Assembly (NCBI GenBank): GCA_017548365.1
Contig: JAFZAC010000025.1
Location: 1 to 52,608 of the forward strand
Direction: 5' to 3'
DNA length: 52,608 nt
Source: Muribaculaceae bacterium
GTDB lineage: Bacteria > Bacteroidota > Bacteroidia > Bacteroidales > Muribaculaceae
Positions 40,001 through 47,693 of this stretch are shown in pieces (the first letter of the stretch is position 1; the number at the start of each line of letters is the position of its first letter). The notes under the pieces were generated by a model. It searched no databases, was not told where the DNA came from, and saw nothing but the letters and a program-made list of their open reading frames with translations. The position numbers were made by a program, and so were the translations under genes.

Positions 40001-40894
40001 AATCTCTACGCCCACCTGCTCAACACAGGCAAGAAGAACATCGAGAATGTGAACATTTCCTACAATGTGGAGAAATATCGCAAGGGCTCAAATGCCGCAG
40101 GCTTTGCCGTGCAGCTCTACTACTCTATCGATGGTCGCAACTGGACCAGCGCAGGCGATAAGTTCCGCACCTATTTCGCTCCCGATAGCGAGACAGCAGG
40201 TTATGCCAGCGTGCCAGGTGAGACAGTGGCAGTGAGCGATGTACTCGACGTGCCCATCTCACGCGGCTGCGACCTCTACTTGGCCTGGAACATCAGCGTG
40301 GCAAGTGGCGACGCTGCCAATGCTGCCATGGCAATTGGTATCGACGACTTCGGCGTTAGTGGCGTGCTTCCCACCATTCCAGCATCTAACTACTACATCT
40401 ATGTTGACGATCAAACTGGCTGGGACGCTCTGGGGCTGTATGCATGGGGCGACAGCGAGCTCTTCGGCTCATGGCCTGGAGAGGCAAGTGTTGGCGAGGT
40501 GGAGATTGATGACAGCAAAACACTCTACAAAGTGTTCCTGCTTGACACCGAAGGTGGCAACTACAACCTCATCTTCAACAACTGGAACAACGGCAAGCAG
40601 CTTGACGACTATAACATCACCGCCAACCGCGATTACTATTTCCGCATCGACGAAAGCGGTGTGACCGAGTTGGATGTAGTGAGCGTAGTCGAGAATGTTG
40701 CCGACAGCAAGACAACTATTATTATGAAAGGCAATACAGTGTCTTTCCCAGGAATGATTGAAGTTTACAACATCAACGGGCAGAAAGTGGCACAGGGAAC
40801 TAACACACTGAGCATAGGCGAACTGAGCCGCGGCATCTATGTAGTGCGCGCCAGTAACGGCAAGCAAGCTTCATCCCTGAAAATAGCAAAATAA
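37022..40894 (+). CDS. Large secreted SGNH hydrolase with starch-binding-like modules and type IX-like sorting tail
   Basis: This 1290-residue exported protein has a signal peptide to about residue 25. A jellyroll-like module (about 41-250) recurs at about 912-1118: both copies have WRxDR, MYSGGxxLASNAxNGTWNF and FAVQLY. A starch-binding-like module follows each copy (about 257-335 and 1122-1220, both with ITANRDYY); the second reads LYAWGDSELFGSWPGEAS, as in CBM26. Between them lie SusE/F-like segments (VYIIGDNNGWNY) and an SGNH-type domain (about 590-785) with candidate nucleophile Ser597 in LNNSLIYY, ILQEQSSLP, and Asp762/His764 in DDRHPT. The last 60 residues, IEVYNINGQKVAQGTN to SLKIAK, fit a type A sorting domain. 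It may de-esterify bound polysaccharides; the canonical Gly before Ser is Asn here. Confidence 0.78.
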   Translation: MKKLSFFSLVTVAMLALGWSSAQAQDVVEVTTASPQVTQNFDSMWDATAGEALLDMPQGWRVDRNMTGARTVGAYSSAATSVMYSGGTSLASNASNGTWNFLSSSVTGDCSVGGLSTTVSNGTRCINVMTCVKNSGDEPLSKLTFAYDIEKYRDGDNPEGFAVQLYTSTDGTNWTSAGDDFYTYFAPDAATQGASTVPISTTAITGKQLKVNIAAGEQIYLAWNISVAGGSSPNKAMGLSIDNVVIDATFASQDQSAYIYVEDVTKWSNLYMNGSLPESSAVVNGVNYKVWAIDMDGNDHTLTFSDGGSNSQTKSITANRDYYLCITSSEITEIEDPENYTGWVDPSIPPFVASGIYLRGEVNSWGAVSDWEFSDEGEGVYALYNKTLSGAFKVADANWSSACNYGSNGSSALIDTPYQLVLGTNDNISCGGNTYVCKKIVLTIANGSATLLLQSDDDETGLTSVYIIGDNNGWNYMDTSGELQLTSDNVFTGQVTMSAGDDGYCHWRLYQRLGMGGVWGAESDLTGDNTSGTLVKGATGTVSTAAGTYDVTFNIATGEYNLVKSASTPTTMTLQPANVVLVPELPEQVKVLSLNNSLIYYNDQDAVFNDIAAAMGKDANWTKHTLLGKSLNAHWEEGDGIAEDGNPGAKMLVRSEAWSHIILQEQSSLPRTDIETFRANVKRWVDYIRDYCPNPNAVIIVPVNWAYSGDWGNYTAFNSAFVKNYQDVALDLGVTLCPVGVAYQAVYDAEGANGTNAWFLDDRHPTLKATYMAAAMEYGLIFGEDPASITYAPSDLSASDAASMRTYASNALNGFTNYVDHTAGQVHYKVTVRDQFGMEVEPAEPVVMTLSDGGTLYNSIFTSNGTNGTFNVNATTGDFTADATVKVAAAETEVVVFPAIELNEETLNASETFNAIGDEATATLPEAWRIDRIITAPRTLGRFDMADTQTMYSGGVNLASNAKNGTWNFGADDTSDRALGGISTGVADATRCVNLYAHLLNTGKKNIENVNISYNVEKYRKGSNAAGFAVQLYYSIDGRNWTSAGDKFRTYFAPDSETAGYASVPGETVAVSDVLDVPISRGCDLYLAWNISVASGDAANAAMAIGIDDFGVSGVLPTIPASNYYIYVDDQTGWDALGLYAWGDSELFGSWPGEASVGEVEIDDSKTLYKVFLLDTEGGNYNLIFNNWNNGKQLDDYNITANRDYYFRIDESGVTELDVVSVVENVADSKTTIIMKGNTVSFPGMIEVYNINGQKVAQGTNTLSIGELSRGIYVVRASNGKQASSLKIAK

Positions 40895-40928
40895 CCAGCC
40901 TTAATAGCGATTAAGACTATAATATAAA

Positions 40929-40966
40929 AACCCGCGTGGTCTGTAATGATCGCGCGGGTTTAATTA
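40929..40966 (+). terminator. Terminator after the SGNH protein
   Basis: AACCCGCG (40929-40936) pairs with CGCGGGTT (40953-40960) and is followed by an AT-rich tail. The converging gene may use the other strand. Confidence 0.8.
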
Positions 40967-40985
40967 TTTACTGAGTTAAGCTAAA

Positions 40986-41744
40986 TTATATCTTTCCTGT
41001 GCCATGGCACTCGGGGCAGGTTATATGGCCTTTGCCTTTTCGGAGATGGCCTCCGTCGGAGGCTGCAGAACCTGAGCCTCCACACTTTTTACATCCATAA
41101 TCCACCTCAACTTCTGTCCCTGGATAGTGAGAATATATCACACCACGACCGCCGCACTTGCTGCAACTCACCTTGCCCGAGCCGCCACACTTGGAGCAAG
41201 TGGCAGACTCACTGGCAACAGCATCTGCAACCGGTGCTTCCGACATACCGCCATTTTGAGGTTTAAATGTCACAGGTAGTGTATACACCACTCTCACTGG
41301 CTCACCACTGGCATCCTTTCCTGGGTTGAATTTTGGCAAGCTTTTACACACTCTAATAGCCTCTTGATCAAGGTCCTTATCCAAGCTACGAGCAACCTTT
41401 ACCTCACCAACATGGCCATCCTTCTCCACTACAAACTGAACAACAACCTTGCCTTGAATATTAGCGTCTTGGGCAGACTGTGGATACTTGACATACTTGT
41501 TGATATAACTCATCAGGGCACCATTTCCTCCAGGAAATGAAGGCATAGTAGCAGCAGACTTAAACACATCATCGCCCCAATCGACAACGGCATTATCAGC
41601 TGCCTCTTTTGGTAATTCAGCATTTGCCGCCATCTCTTCCTGACTTTGTTTTTCGCTATCAGAAGACCCTTCACTTAGCGATCCCCCACACGACACTAGC
41701 GTCATCGCTGCTGTCGCAAAAAACAATAAAAATAATTTCTTCAT
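40986..41744 (-). CDS. Lipoprotein with TonB C-terminal domain and DnaJ-type zinc finger
   Basis: This 252-residue protein has a lipobox VSC (Cys19). Residues about 67-160 form a TonB C-terminal-like domain (FPGGNGALMSYINKYVKYP, IQGKVVVQFVVEKDG, LPVTFKPQ), normally the part that contacts outer-membrane receptors. The C-terminus has four CxxCxGxG motifs at 183-190, 194-201, 218-225 and 243-250 (the last CPECHGTG). A TonB domain on a lipid-anchored protein, without the usual inner-membrane helix and Pro-rich spacer, is odd. It is 33 bp after the smaller zinc-finger lipoprotein, so the two form an operon. Function is unknown. Confidence 0.8.
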   Translation of the reverse strand: MKKLFLLFFATAAMTLVSCGGSLSEGSSDSEKQSQEEMAANAELPKEAADNAVVDWGDDVFKSAATMPSFPGGNGALMSYINKYVKYPQSAQDANIQGKVVVQFVVEKDGHVGEVKVARSLDKDLDQEAIRVCKSLPKFNPGKDASGEPVRVVYTLPVTFKPQNGGMSEAPVADAVASESATCSKCGGSGKVSCSKCGGRGVIYSHYPGTEVEVDYGCKKCGGSGSAASDGGHLRKGKGHITCPECHGTGKI

Positions 41745-41777
41745 AATCTTTTCTTTATATTGTTTGTTAATCTATTT

Positions 41778-42194
41778 TTAATGTCCAGAACCTCCACACT
41801 CGGGACAGGTCATCTTGCCTGAGCCTTTGCGCAAATGCTCTCCTGCGTACCCCTCGCTTGACCTATAGCCAGAACCGCCACATTTCGAACATCCATAATC
41901 TTTACTCCAGTCTCCATCATCGCCGCGCAACCTTTTGTGAATGTAACCTTTGCCGCCGCACTTGCTACAACTCACCTTACCCGAACCGCCACACTTGGAG
42001 CAAGTGGTAGGTTCAGTAGGTGCCTCTGCTTTTGCCGCATCGACAGTCATTGAATCAGCTGCTTGACTAACAGCATTTTCAATCGTGTTAATCGCTTCGT
42101 CGGAAGACGATTGAGAATTCTCTTGTCCTGAGTTGCTGCACGAAACCATCGTCATAGCTGCAGCAACAACGAATAATAAAAATAATTTCTTCAT
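41778..42194 (-). CDS. Small lipoprotein with DnaJ-type zinc finger
   Basis: This 138-residue lipoprotein (VSC, Cys19) has a short Ser/Glu/Ala-rich linker to about residue 60 and then four CxxCxGxG motifs at 65-72, 77-84, 102-109 and 130-137. The zinc finger is almost the whole mature protein. Its signal peptide is nearly identical to that of the downstream gene (MKKLFLLF then AAMT.VSC), as expected from duplication. It has a TATTTTTG promoter element at 42233-42240 on the minus strand. In DnaJ this domain binds unfolded clients and zinc; here it would do so outside the cytoplasm, if it does. Confidence 0.8.
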   Translation of the reverse strand: MKKLFLLFVVAAAMTMVSCSNSGQENSQSSSDEAINTIENAVSQAADSMTVDAAKAEAPTEPTTCSKCGGSGKVSCSKCGGKGYIHKRLRGDDGDWSKDYGCSKCGGSGYRSSEGYAGEHLRKGSGKMTCPECGGSGH

Positions 42195-42396
42195 AATTTT
42201 GCTTAAGTATTAATGGTTAATATTTCAAGCTACAAAAATATAATAAAAATTTGAAACAACACTGGTCCATTTTGGTCCTTTTTTTAAAAAACTATCTTAA
42301 AACATAGAAAACTATTTTTTAATCTTGCTTCCATTTCAGCAATACACTACTTTTGCCCGCACATGAACATTATTAATTTATAGCAACTATGAAAAC

Positions 42397-42870
42397 TTTT
42401 TTTTATAAATTGTCCCAACAGCCGCTCCAGCGGCTCCACTCAACACTTAACACTTAAAAGAGGTAGCGCTAGTCAAAGGCCAGTACGTCCCCAAAGGGGA
42501 CGAAGTGAGCTAACCCTACGGCGCATACCCCGAAGGGGTGTGAGGCGTAGGGCTTTCAACTACCACTCATATCCCCTCTGGGCCCCGAAGGGGGCCAACC
42601 TATACACAACAGCAACCTTCACCCCACATCCGATCCCGATTCCCGATCCCGATCCTCGACTACGATCCACGTTTTTTTTCAAAAATTGTCCCACAAGAAG
42701 CCTAGGCGTTGTTGATCCTCGACCACGATCCACGTTTTTTAGAAATTGTCCTGCCCGATCACAATCCTCGATCACGATCCACATTTTTTAGAAATTGTCC
42801 TGCCCGATCACAATCCTCGATCACGATACCCGACCACGATACCCGATTTTTTTCAAAAAATGTCCCACTC
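42397..42870. repeat. Non-coding hairpin and 49-bp repeat region
   Basis: About 690 bp separate the divergent zinc-finger and phosphoethanolamine-transferase genes. Four hairpins lie at 42420-42435 (AGCCGC/GCGGCT), 42486-42502 (CGTCCCC/GGGGACG), 42514-42552 (CCCTACG/CGTAGGG enclosing ACCCC/GGGGT) and 42581-42596 (GGCCCC/GGGGCC). A repeat block follows. Units start with TCCTCGA at 42653, 42716, 42765 and 42814; the last three are exactly 49 bp apart, the first is a longer, divergent copy. A T-run followed by AAATTGTCC, or a close variant, occurs five times: 42397, 42672, 42735, 42784 and 42847. Short frames across it look like repeat translation, not genes. Confidence 0.85.
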
Positions 42871-42887
42871 AATTTGAGTTAATTTCG

Positions 42888-42895
42888 TACCTTTG
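42888..42895 (+). promoter_or_regulatory. Promoter -7 element for the phosphoethanolamine transferase
   Basis: TACCTTTG fits TAnnTTTG. It overlaps the in-frame TTG at 42893, which therefore cannot be the start; the next TTG, at 42932, leaves a leader of about 30 nt. Confidence 0.6.
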
Positions 42896-42931
42896 CATGC
42901 TTTTTTGAGAACAACACATTACATATCTGTT

Positions 42932-44746
42932 TTGAAAGACATCTTTAAACACATAAAACACGGCATACAGTGGCTTCTAAAGCCAGTGTGGAAGGAGCTT
43001 AACTTCTTCCTTGTCGTGTGGATCATCAACTGCAGTGTTGCCTTTGGCTACCTGGAGGGATGCTTTTTTATCGAAGACAACAGTTTCGCCCACGCTCTTC
43101 GATGCCTCGCACTGGGCACCTTTGTGAGCTATATCATCACTGTGCTGCTCTACATCTCAAAAGCCAAGTGGCTGCGCAAGAGTATCAAAATCATCACCTA
43201 TGTGCTGGTACTGACTCTTGAGGCGATGTATATCTTCTTGCAGCTCAACTTCGAGATGACACTTGGCCCCCGAGTGCTCATCCTCATTGCCGAAACCAAC
43301 GGCAAAGAGTCAAGTGAATTTATCAAGACTTATGCCCTCACATCCAAGAGCCTGTGGTGCTACGGCATCATGGCAGCCATTATAGCTTGGGCAGCCGTGA
43401 TGGAATGGAAACGCAAAGCATTCAACCAGCTTACACGTTTCAAAGCAGTGAAGTGGATTCTCACTATCCTGCTGTTACCGCTCATCTTGTCGGGAGCCTA
43501 CTTGAGCCACAACTATGTGAAGCTCGCAATGTGCAAACATTCCCTTAATCTGGAGAGGTGGGTAAAAGACTTTGGCATCGATGCCCTCGACCACCTGAGT
43601 ATCACCTATTACTCGCTGTGCTATCTGAAGGTGAGCGATGCCGACATTTCAAAGGCGATTGCCGTAGCCCAGCATGTGAAACAGACTGCACCCACCATCA
43701 CCGAGCCCGACTCACTCAACGTGGTATTTGTGCTTGGAGAGAGCTACATCAAGAGCCATGCAGCACTATATGGTTATGAGCACAACACCACACCAAACCT
43801 CAATGCCGAGCGAGACCGCGGCAACCTCATCGTCTTCACCGACATGATAACGCCCTACAATGCCACCTATTCGGTGCAGAAGAATGTGTTTGCACTCAAC
43901 GACAAGGGCGCCGATGAGATGTGGTATGACAAACCCATGGTCCCCACTGTGCTCAAGCAGGCAGGATACAAGGTATTCTTCTGGGACAACCAGCGCAACT
44001 ACAGCAAGCACGAGATGTTTACCATCACCGTAAATTCTTTTATTTACAACGACAAGATTGCAGCCCTCAGCTATGACGAAACGTCAAACTGTCCCATCGG
44101 CATCGATGGCAATCTGCTTGTCGACTTCAAGAAGAATTCCAAAGTGCCACGCGGAAAACACAACTTCTTCATGTTCCACCTTGTTGGGCAGCATGTCCAT
44201 CCCGTGGGAAGATACCCAAAGAAATCGGGATTTGATGTGTTCACTGCCGACTCGGTGACAAAGAAAGCACCTTACCTGAACAAGGACAAGCGGACCTACA
44301 TAGCACAATATGACAACGCCACCTACTACAATGACGAAGTGATGAAACGCATCATCAACATGTGGCGAGATGAAAACACTGTTATCATCTACTTCTCAGA
44401 TCATGGTGACGAGGCCTATGACTACCGAGACCACGTGGGGCGAAACAGTGTGAGGAAACCCGACGTAAACCTCTTCCACTGCGACAACGATGTGCCGTTT
44501 ATGATTTGGTGCAGCGACAAGTTCATCAAAAAGCATCCACAATTAGTAGGCGACCTGCGCAGAGCTGCCACATTGCCCGGAATGATAACCGATGCCAGCT
44601 ACTTGATGCTAAGGCTTGCAGGCGTCAACTCTTGCTACTACAAACCAGAACTAGACATCTCCAGCCCCAGCTACAAGCCCAGGAAGAGAATCGTCTATGA
44701 CAAATTTGACTACGACGAAGTAATAAATAAAAAGACTAAAAAATAA
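42932..44746 (+). CDS. Phosphoethanolamine transferase (EptA-like)
   Basis: This enzyme of about 604 residues (TTG start, MKDIFKHIKH) has an N-terminal membrane part of five helices (about to residue 210) and a C-terminal alkaline-phosphatase/sulfatase-like domain. VVFVLGESYIKSHAALYGY carries the first metal-site residue, and YFSDHGDEAYDYRDHVGR the second metal block (DH). The family moves phosphoethanolamine from phosphatidylethanolamine to lipid A or other glycans. Substrate cannot be told. It is followed after 22 bp by trmD. Confidence 0.85.
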   Translation: MKDIFKHIKHGIQWLLKPVWKELNFFLVVWIINCSVAFGYLEGCFFIEDNSFAHALRCLALGTFVSYIITVLLYISKAKWLRKSIKIITYVLVLTLEAMYIFLQLNFEMTLGPRVLILIAETNGKESSEFIKTYALTSKSLWCYGIMAAIIAWAAVMEWKRKAFNQLTRFKAVKWILTILLLPLILSGAYLSHNYVKLAMCKHSLNLERWVKDFGIDALDHLSITYYSLCYLKVSDADISKAIAVAQHVKQTAPTITEPDSLNVVFVLGESYIKSHAALYGYEHNTTPNLNAERDRGNLIVFTDMITPYNATYSVQKNVFALNDKGADEMWYDKPMVPTVLKQAGYKVFFWDNQRNYSKHEMFTITVNSFIYNDKIAALSYDETSNCPIGIDGNLLVDFKKNSKVPRGKHNFFMFHLVGQHVHPVGRYPKKSGFDVFTADSVTKKAPYLNKDKRTYIAQYDNATYYNDEVMKRIINMWRDENTVIIYFSDHGDEAYDYRDHVGRNSVRKPDVNLFHCDNDVPFMIWCSDKFIKKHPQLVGDLRRAATLPGMITDASYLMLRLAGVNSCYYKPELDISSPSYKPRKRIVYDKFDYDEVINKKTKK

Positions 44747-44768
44747 TCTCTGAAATCTGATAACCAAT

Positions 44769-45449
44769 ATGATGCGAATAGACATACTCACCGTGATGCC
44801 CGAGGCTCTTGAGTCGCCATTGCACTGCAGCATCGTGCAACGCGCACAAGACAAAGGTCTGGTGGAAATACACATCCACAACCTGCGCGACTGGTCGCTG
44901 CGCAAGCATCGCAAGGTTGACGACTACCCCTTTGGCGGAGAAGCTGGAATGGTGATGCAAATCGAGCCAGTGTTCCGTTGCATCGAGCAGCTCAAGAGCG
45001 AGCGCGACTATGACGAAGTGATTTTCACCTCGCCCGATGGAGAACTGCTTGACCAGCCCATTGCCAACCAACTGTCACTGGCCAAGAACATCATAATCCT
45101 GTGCGGTCATTACAAGGGAGTGGACTACCGCATTCGCGAGCATCTTATCACAAGGGAAATCTCAATAGGAAACTATGTGCTCACTGGCGGCGAACTGCCG
45201 GCAGCTGTGATTGCCGACGCGGTGATAAGACTCATCCCAGGTGCCATAGGCGACGAGCAGAGCGCACTCAACGACTCTTTCCAGGATAACATCCTCGAAG
45301 CACCCGTCTATACCCGCCCGGCAGAATTCAACGGCTGGAAGGTGCCCGAGATTCTTCTCAGCGGGAATTTCCCAAAAATAGAAGAGTGGAAAATGCAGCA
45401 GGCGATGGAACGCACCAAGAAACTGCGACCCGACTTGCTTGAGGATTAA
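44769..45449 (+). CDS. trmD: tRNA (guanine37-N1)-methyltransferase
   Basis: This 226-residue SPOUT-class enzyme makes m1G37 in tRNA with S-adenosylmethionine. [24 protein letters not shown] and [13 protein letters not shown] form the deep trefoil-knot SAM site. DYPFGGEAG and the length match TrmD. The start [12 protein letters not shown] could be either of two adjacent Met. It lies 22 bp after the phosphoethanolamine transferase; the usual TrmD neighbours rimM, rplS and rpsP are absent. Confidence 0.97.
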   Translation: MMRIDILTVMPEALESPLHCSIVQRAQDKGLVEIHIHNLRDWSLRKHRKVDDYPFGGEAGMVMQIEPVFRCIEQLKSERDYDEVIFTSPDGELLDQPIANQLSLAKNIIILCGHYKGVDYRIREHLITREISIGNYVLTGGELPAAVIADAVIRLIPGAIGDEQSALNDSFQDNILEAPVYTRPAEFNGWKVPEILLSGNFPKIEEWKMQQAMERTKKLRPDLLED

Positions 45450-45465
45450 AGGGTTTAGATTTAAA

Positions 45466-45510
45466 AATATTGTTAAACCACCTTAGCCCATATTGCCCAA
45501 AAACAATATT
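45466..45510. repeat. 9-bp inverted repeat between trmD and the DivIC/FtsB gene
   Basis: AATATTGTT (45466-45474) and AACAATATT (45502-45510) pair perfectly with 27 bp between. It could be an operator or a weak hairpin. A near-consensus -7 TAACTTCG lies at 45516-45523. Confidence 0.6.
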
Positions 45511-45555
45511 ATTAGTAACTTCGCACATTATTAAGAATCAGTAAGACGACCAAGT

Positions 45556-45864
45556 ATGAAATTGAAGAACATTAAACGACCCAAGTGGATTCCCCTATGG
45601 CTGAGTCTGCCCTTTGTGATTTTCATCGCATTCATTGCGATGCTGCTTTTCTTTGGAGAAAACAACTATTTGCAGATCAATGAGCAAAAGAAGGAAATAG
45701 ACAACCTGAATGCCCAAATCAAGCATCAAGAAGACTCGGCTAAATACTATGAGCACAAAACACAGGAACTCAACACCGACAAAGAGACTCTTGAGAAGCT
45801 GGCGCGCGAGCAATACAATATGAAACGCGCTAACGAAGATGTATTCATCACCGACATCCCCTAA
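45556..45864 (+). CDS. DivIC/FtsB-like septum formation protein
   Basis: This 102-residue protein has one transmembrane helix (about 13-33) and a coiled coil (about 38-80) ending in LEKLAREQYNMKRANEDVF, which matches the C-terminal EKxAREKYxM block of FtsB/DivIC septum initiators. The coiled coil faces the periplasm and helps assemble the divisome. Start MKLKNIKRPKWIP follows a small leader. The downstream gene begins 15 bp later. Confidence 0.85.
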   Translation: MKLKNIKRPKWIPLWLSLPFVIFIAFIAMLLFFGENNYLQINEQKKEIDNLNAQIKHQEDSAKYYEHKTQELNTDKETLEKLAREQYNMKRANEDVFITDIP

Positions 45865-45879
45865 CATCTTAGAATCGTT

Positions 45880-46248
45880 ATGAAGATAAACATAAATCCA
45901 AAGATTATCACACTATTACTGTGCGTGGGAATGCTTGTGCTACTCACAACAGCATTCTTGCCCATCATCGGCATTAAATGGCAGTGGCTTAGATATACAT
46001 ACGCAGCAGGTGCAGTACTAACGCTCATTGCCCAACTGCTCACAAAAAGCCCCAGCAAAGAGCTTCGAGTGAAACGGTTGAGCCACATGAACGTGTGGGC
46101 GGCTATCCTGTATTGTGTGTCGGCAGGCTGCCTGTTCACCAACTCACAGGACATGCAGAACAGCTGGGTCGCTTTCCTGCTTGCTGGAGCAGTACTGCAA
46201 ATCTATGCGACTCTCATGATTTCAAAACTCACCGAAAAGAAATCTTGA
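45880..46248 (+). CDS. Small four-helix membrane protein
   Basis: This 122-residue protein has about four transmembrane helices (8-28, 35-50, 65-83, 92-115) and no recognised motif. It follows the DivIC/FtsB gene by 15 bp in the same direction and is probably co-transcribed. Homologues are likely in related Bacteroidales, but no function can be named. Confidence 0.6.
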   Translation: MKININPKIITLLLCVGMLVLLTTAFLPIIGIKWQWLRYTYAAGAVLTLIAQLLTKSPSKELRVKRLSHMNVWAAILYCVSAGCLFTNSQDMQNSWVAFLLAGAVLQIYATLMISKLTEKKS

Positions 46249-46276
46249 CAAACCTACCCCCAACAGCACACATGGG

Positions 46277-46294
46277 TTAGAGCTATAGCTCTAA
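46277..46294. promoter_or_regulatory. Perfect 18-bp palindrome upstream of the outer-membrane gene
   Basis: TTAGAGCTATAGCTCTAA is a perfect 9+9 palindrome. A small hairpin ATGTA-GAAA-TACAT follows at 46306-46319. It lies about 50 bp upstream of the -7 promoter element and could bind a dimeric regulator. Confidence 0.6.
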
Positions 46295-46339
46295 AATGCT
46301 AAAAAATGTAGAAATACATCTTATTTGAATAGTATTTAC

Positions 46340-46347
46340 TAACTTTG
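46340..46347 (+). promoter_or_regulatory. Promoter -7 element for the outer-membrane/lptC/gldE run
   Basis: TAACTTTG fits TAnnTTTG and lies 30 bp before ATG 46378. Confidence 0.6.
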
Positions 46348-46377
46348 CACTTTGGTAGAAAAAATTGCAACTTATAT

Positions 46378-47619
46378 ATGAAAGTTATTAAAAATATCAT
46401 AGCAGCCAGCCTTTTGGTGCTGGCTTGCATCACAACTGCTAACGCTCAATCATCAACCAGCCCTTACTCAAAGCTTGGATATGGTATTCTGAGTGATAAC
46501 GCAACAGGCATTCAACGCTCTATGGGAGGTGTGGGATATGCCATGCAGAATGGACGACAAATCAACGTGATGAACCCCGCAAGCTACTCCCAAGTAGACT
46601 CGCTCACATTCCTTCTCGACATGGGAATGGACTTGACTAATTGCTGGTCAAAAGAGGATGGCAAAAAAGGATACAGCTTTGGCGGTGGTCTTGACTATAT
46701 CACATCGGAGTTCAGACTCGCCAAGAATCTGGGTGCCGCAATAGGTGTTGTTCCATTTTCAAGCGTGGGATACATTTTTGGTGGCGAAATCGACAACGGG
46801 AACGAGACACGAGCCGGTTCAGGCGGCATGAGCGAGTTGTTCGCCGGAGTTGGCTGGCAGCCATTTAAGGGTTTTTCGATTGGAGCGAATTTCTCTTACC
46901 TGTTTGGCACCACAACCAACACAACCGAGATATATTCAAGTTCGACCACTCGGTTCACACGCAACATGGAAGTAAGAGACTGGAACATGAGAGCCGGTCT
47001 TCAATATGGATTCAACATCTCACGCAAGAGCCGAGTAGTACTTGGCGCGACTTATTCGCCCAAGAAATCCTTGCACGGCACAGCATGGGCAACTATGGCC
47101 GATGTGGATCAGGACACCAAGCAGGACACAGTGGTCGACATGAAGATGAAAGGGAATTATGAGCTTCCCACCACAATTGGCGCAGGCGTGAGCTATACCT
47201 ACGACAACCGCCTGAATATTGAAGTGGACTATACCTATCAGCAGTGGTCAAAGGCCAAATACACTCCCATCAACTACTTTGAGGTCGCCGACACCAAGTG
47301 GAACGACCGCTGGAAAGTGGCTGCAGGCATGAGCTACACTCCCAATCCACGAGGAAACTACCTAAACCGCATGACTTACCGTGTGGGAGCGTTCTACAAC
47401 AATGACTATATGAACGTGTATGGCAACAACGTGAAAGACTACGGAGTGGGCCTCGGTTTCTCGTTCCCAGCTTTGAGCGGAAAGACTCTCGTGAACCTGG
47501 GACTGGAATGGAAACACCGCTACACCACTCCTAAGGATCTCATCAGCGAGAACTACTTAAACATCACGCTAAGCGTGAACTTCAACGAGATGTGGTTCTG
47601 GAAGAACAAGATTAGATAA
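46378..47619 (+). CDS. Outer-membrane beta-barrel protein
   Basis: This 413-residue protein starts at ATG 46378; an upstream TTG extension would overlap the promoter. The signal peptide is MKVIKNIIAASLLVLACITTANAQ. The body is a series of amphipathic beta strands ending in an aromatic-rich stretch, as in FadL-type or porin-like barrels (SMGGVGYAMQNG and NPASYSQVDSLTF near the N-terminus are common to this outer-membrane family). In many Bacteroidetes this gene lies beside lptC and a GldE-like gene. The substrate is unknown. Confidence 0.75.
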   Translation: MKVIKNIIAASLLVLACITTANAQSSTSPYSKLGYGILSDNATGIQRSMGGVGYAMQNGRQINVMNPASYSQVDSLTFLLDMGMDLTNCWSKEDGKKGYSFGGGLDYITSEFRLAKNLGAAIGVVPFSSVGYIFGGEIDNGNETRAGSGGMSELFAGVGWQPFKGFSIGANFSYLFGTTTNTTEIYSSSTTRFTRNMEVRDWNMRAGLQYGFNISRKSRVVLGATYSPKKSLHGTAWATMADVDQDTKQDTVVDMKMKGNYELPTTIGAGVSYTYDNRLNIEVDYTYQQWSKAKYTPINYFEVADTKWNDRWKVAAGMSYTPNPRGNYLNRMTYRVGAFYNNDYMNVYGNNVKDYGVGLGFSFPALSGKTLVNLGLEWKHRYTTPKDLISENYLNITLSVNFNEMWFWKNKIR

Positions 47620-47693
47620 TTTTTTATTGTAAGAAGGATGAAGTAATAAGGGTGAAGGATTCTATTTTCAATTCCCAATCCCTTGAATAAATA

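Noticed and set aside
42540..42791. Short frames in the repeat region that give Pro/Asp/Arg-rich peptides
   Set aside because: They are translations of the tandem repeat, change frame between units and have no start context or relatives I know.
42653..42870. CRISPR array
   Set aside because: Units are adjacent 49-bp copies without unique spacers, no cas gene is near, and the repeat core also occurs in parC.
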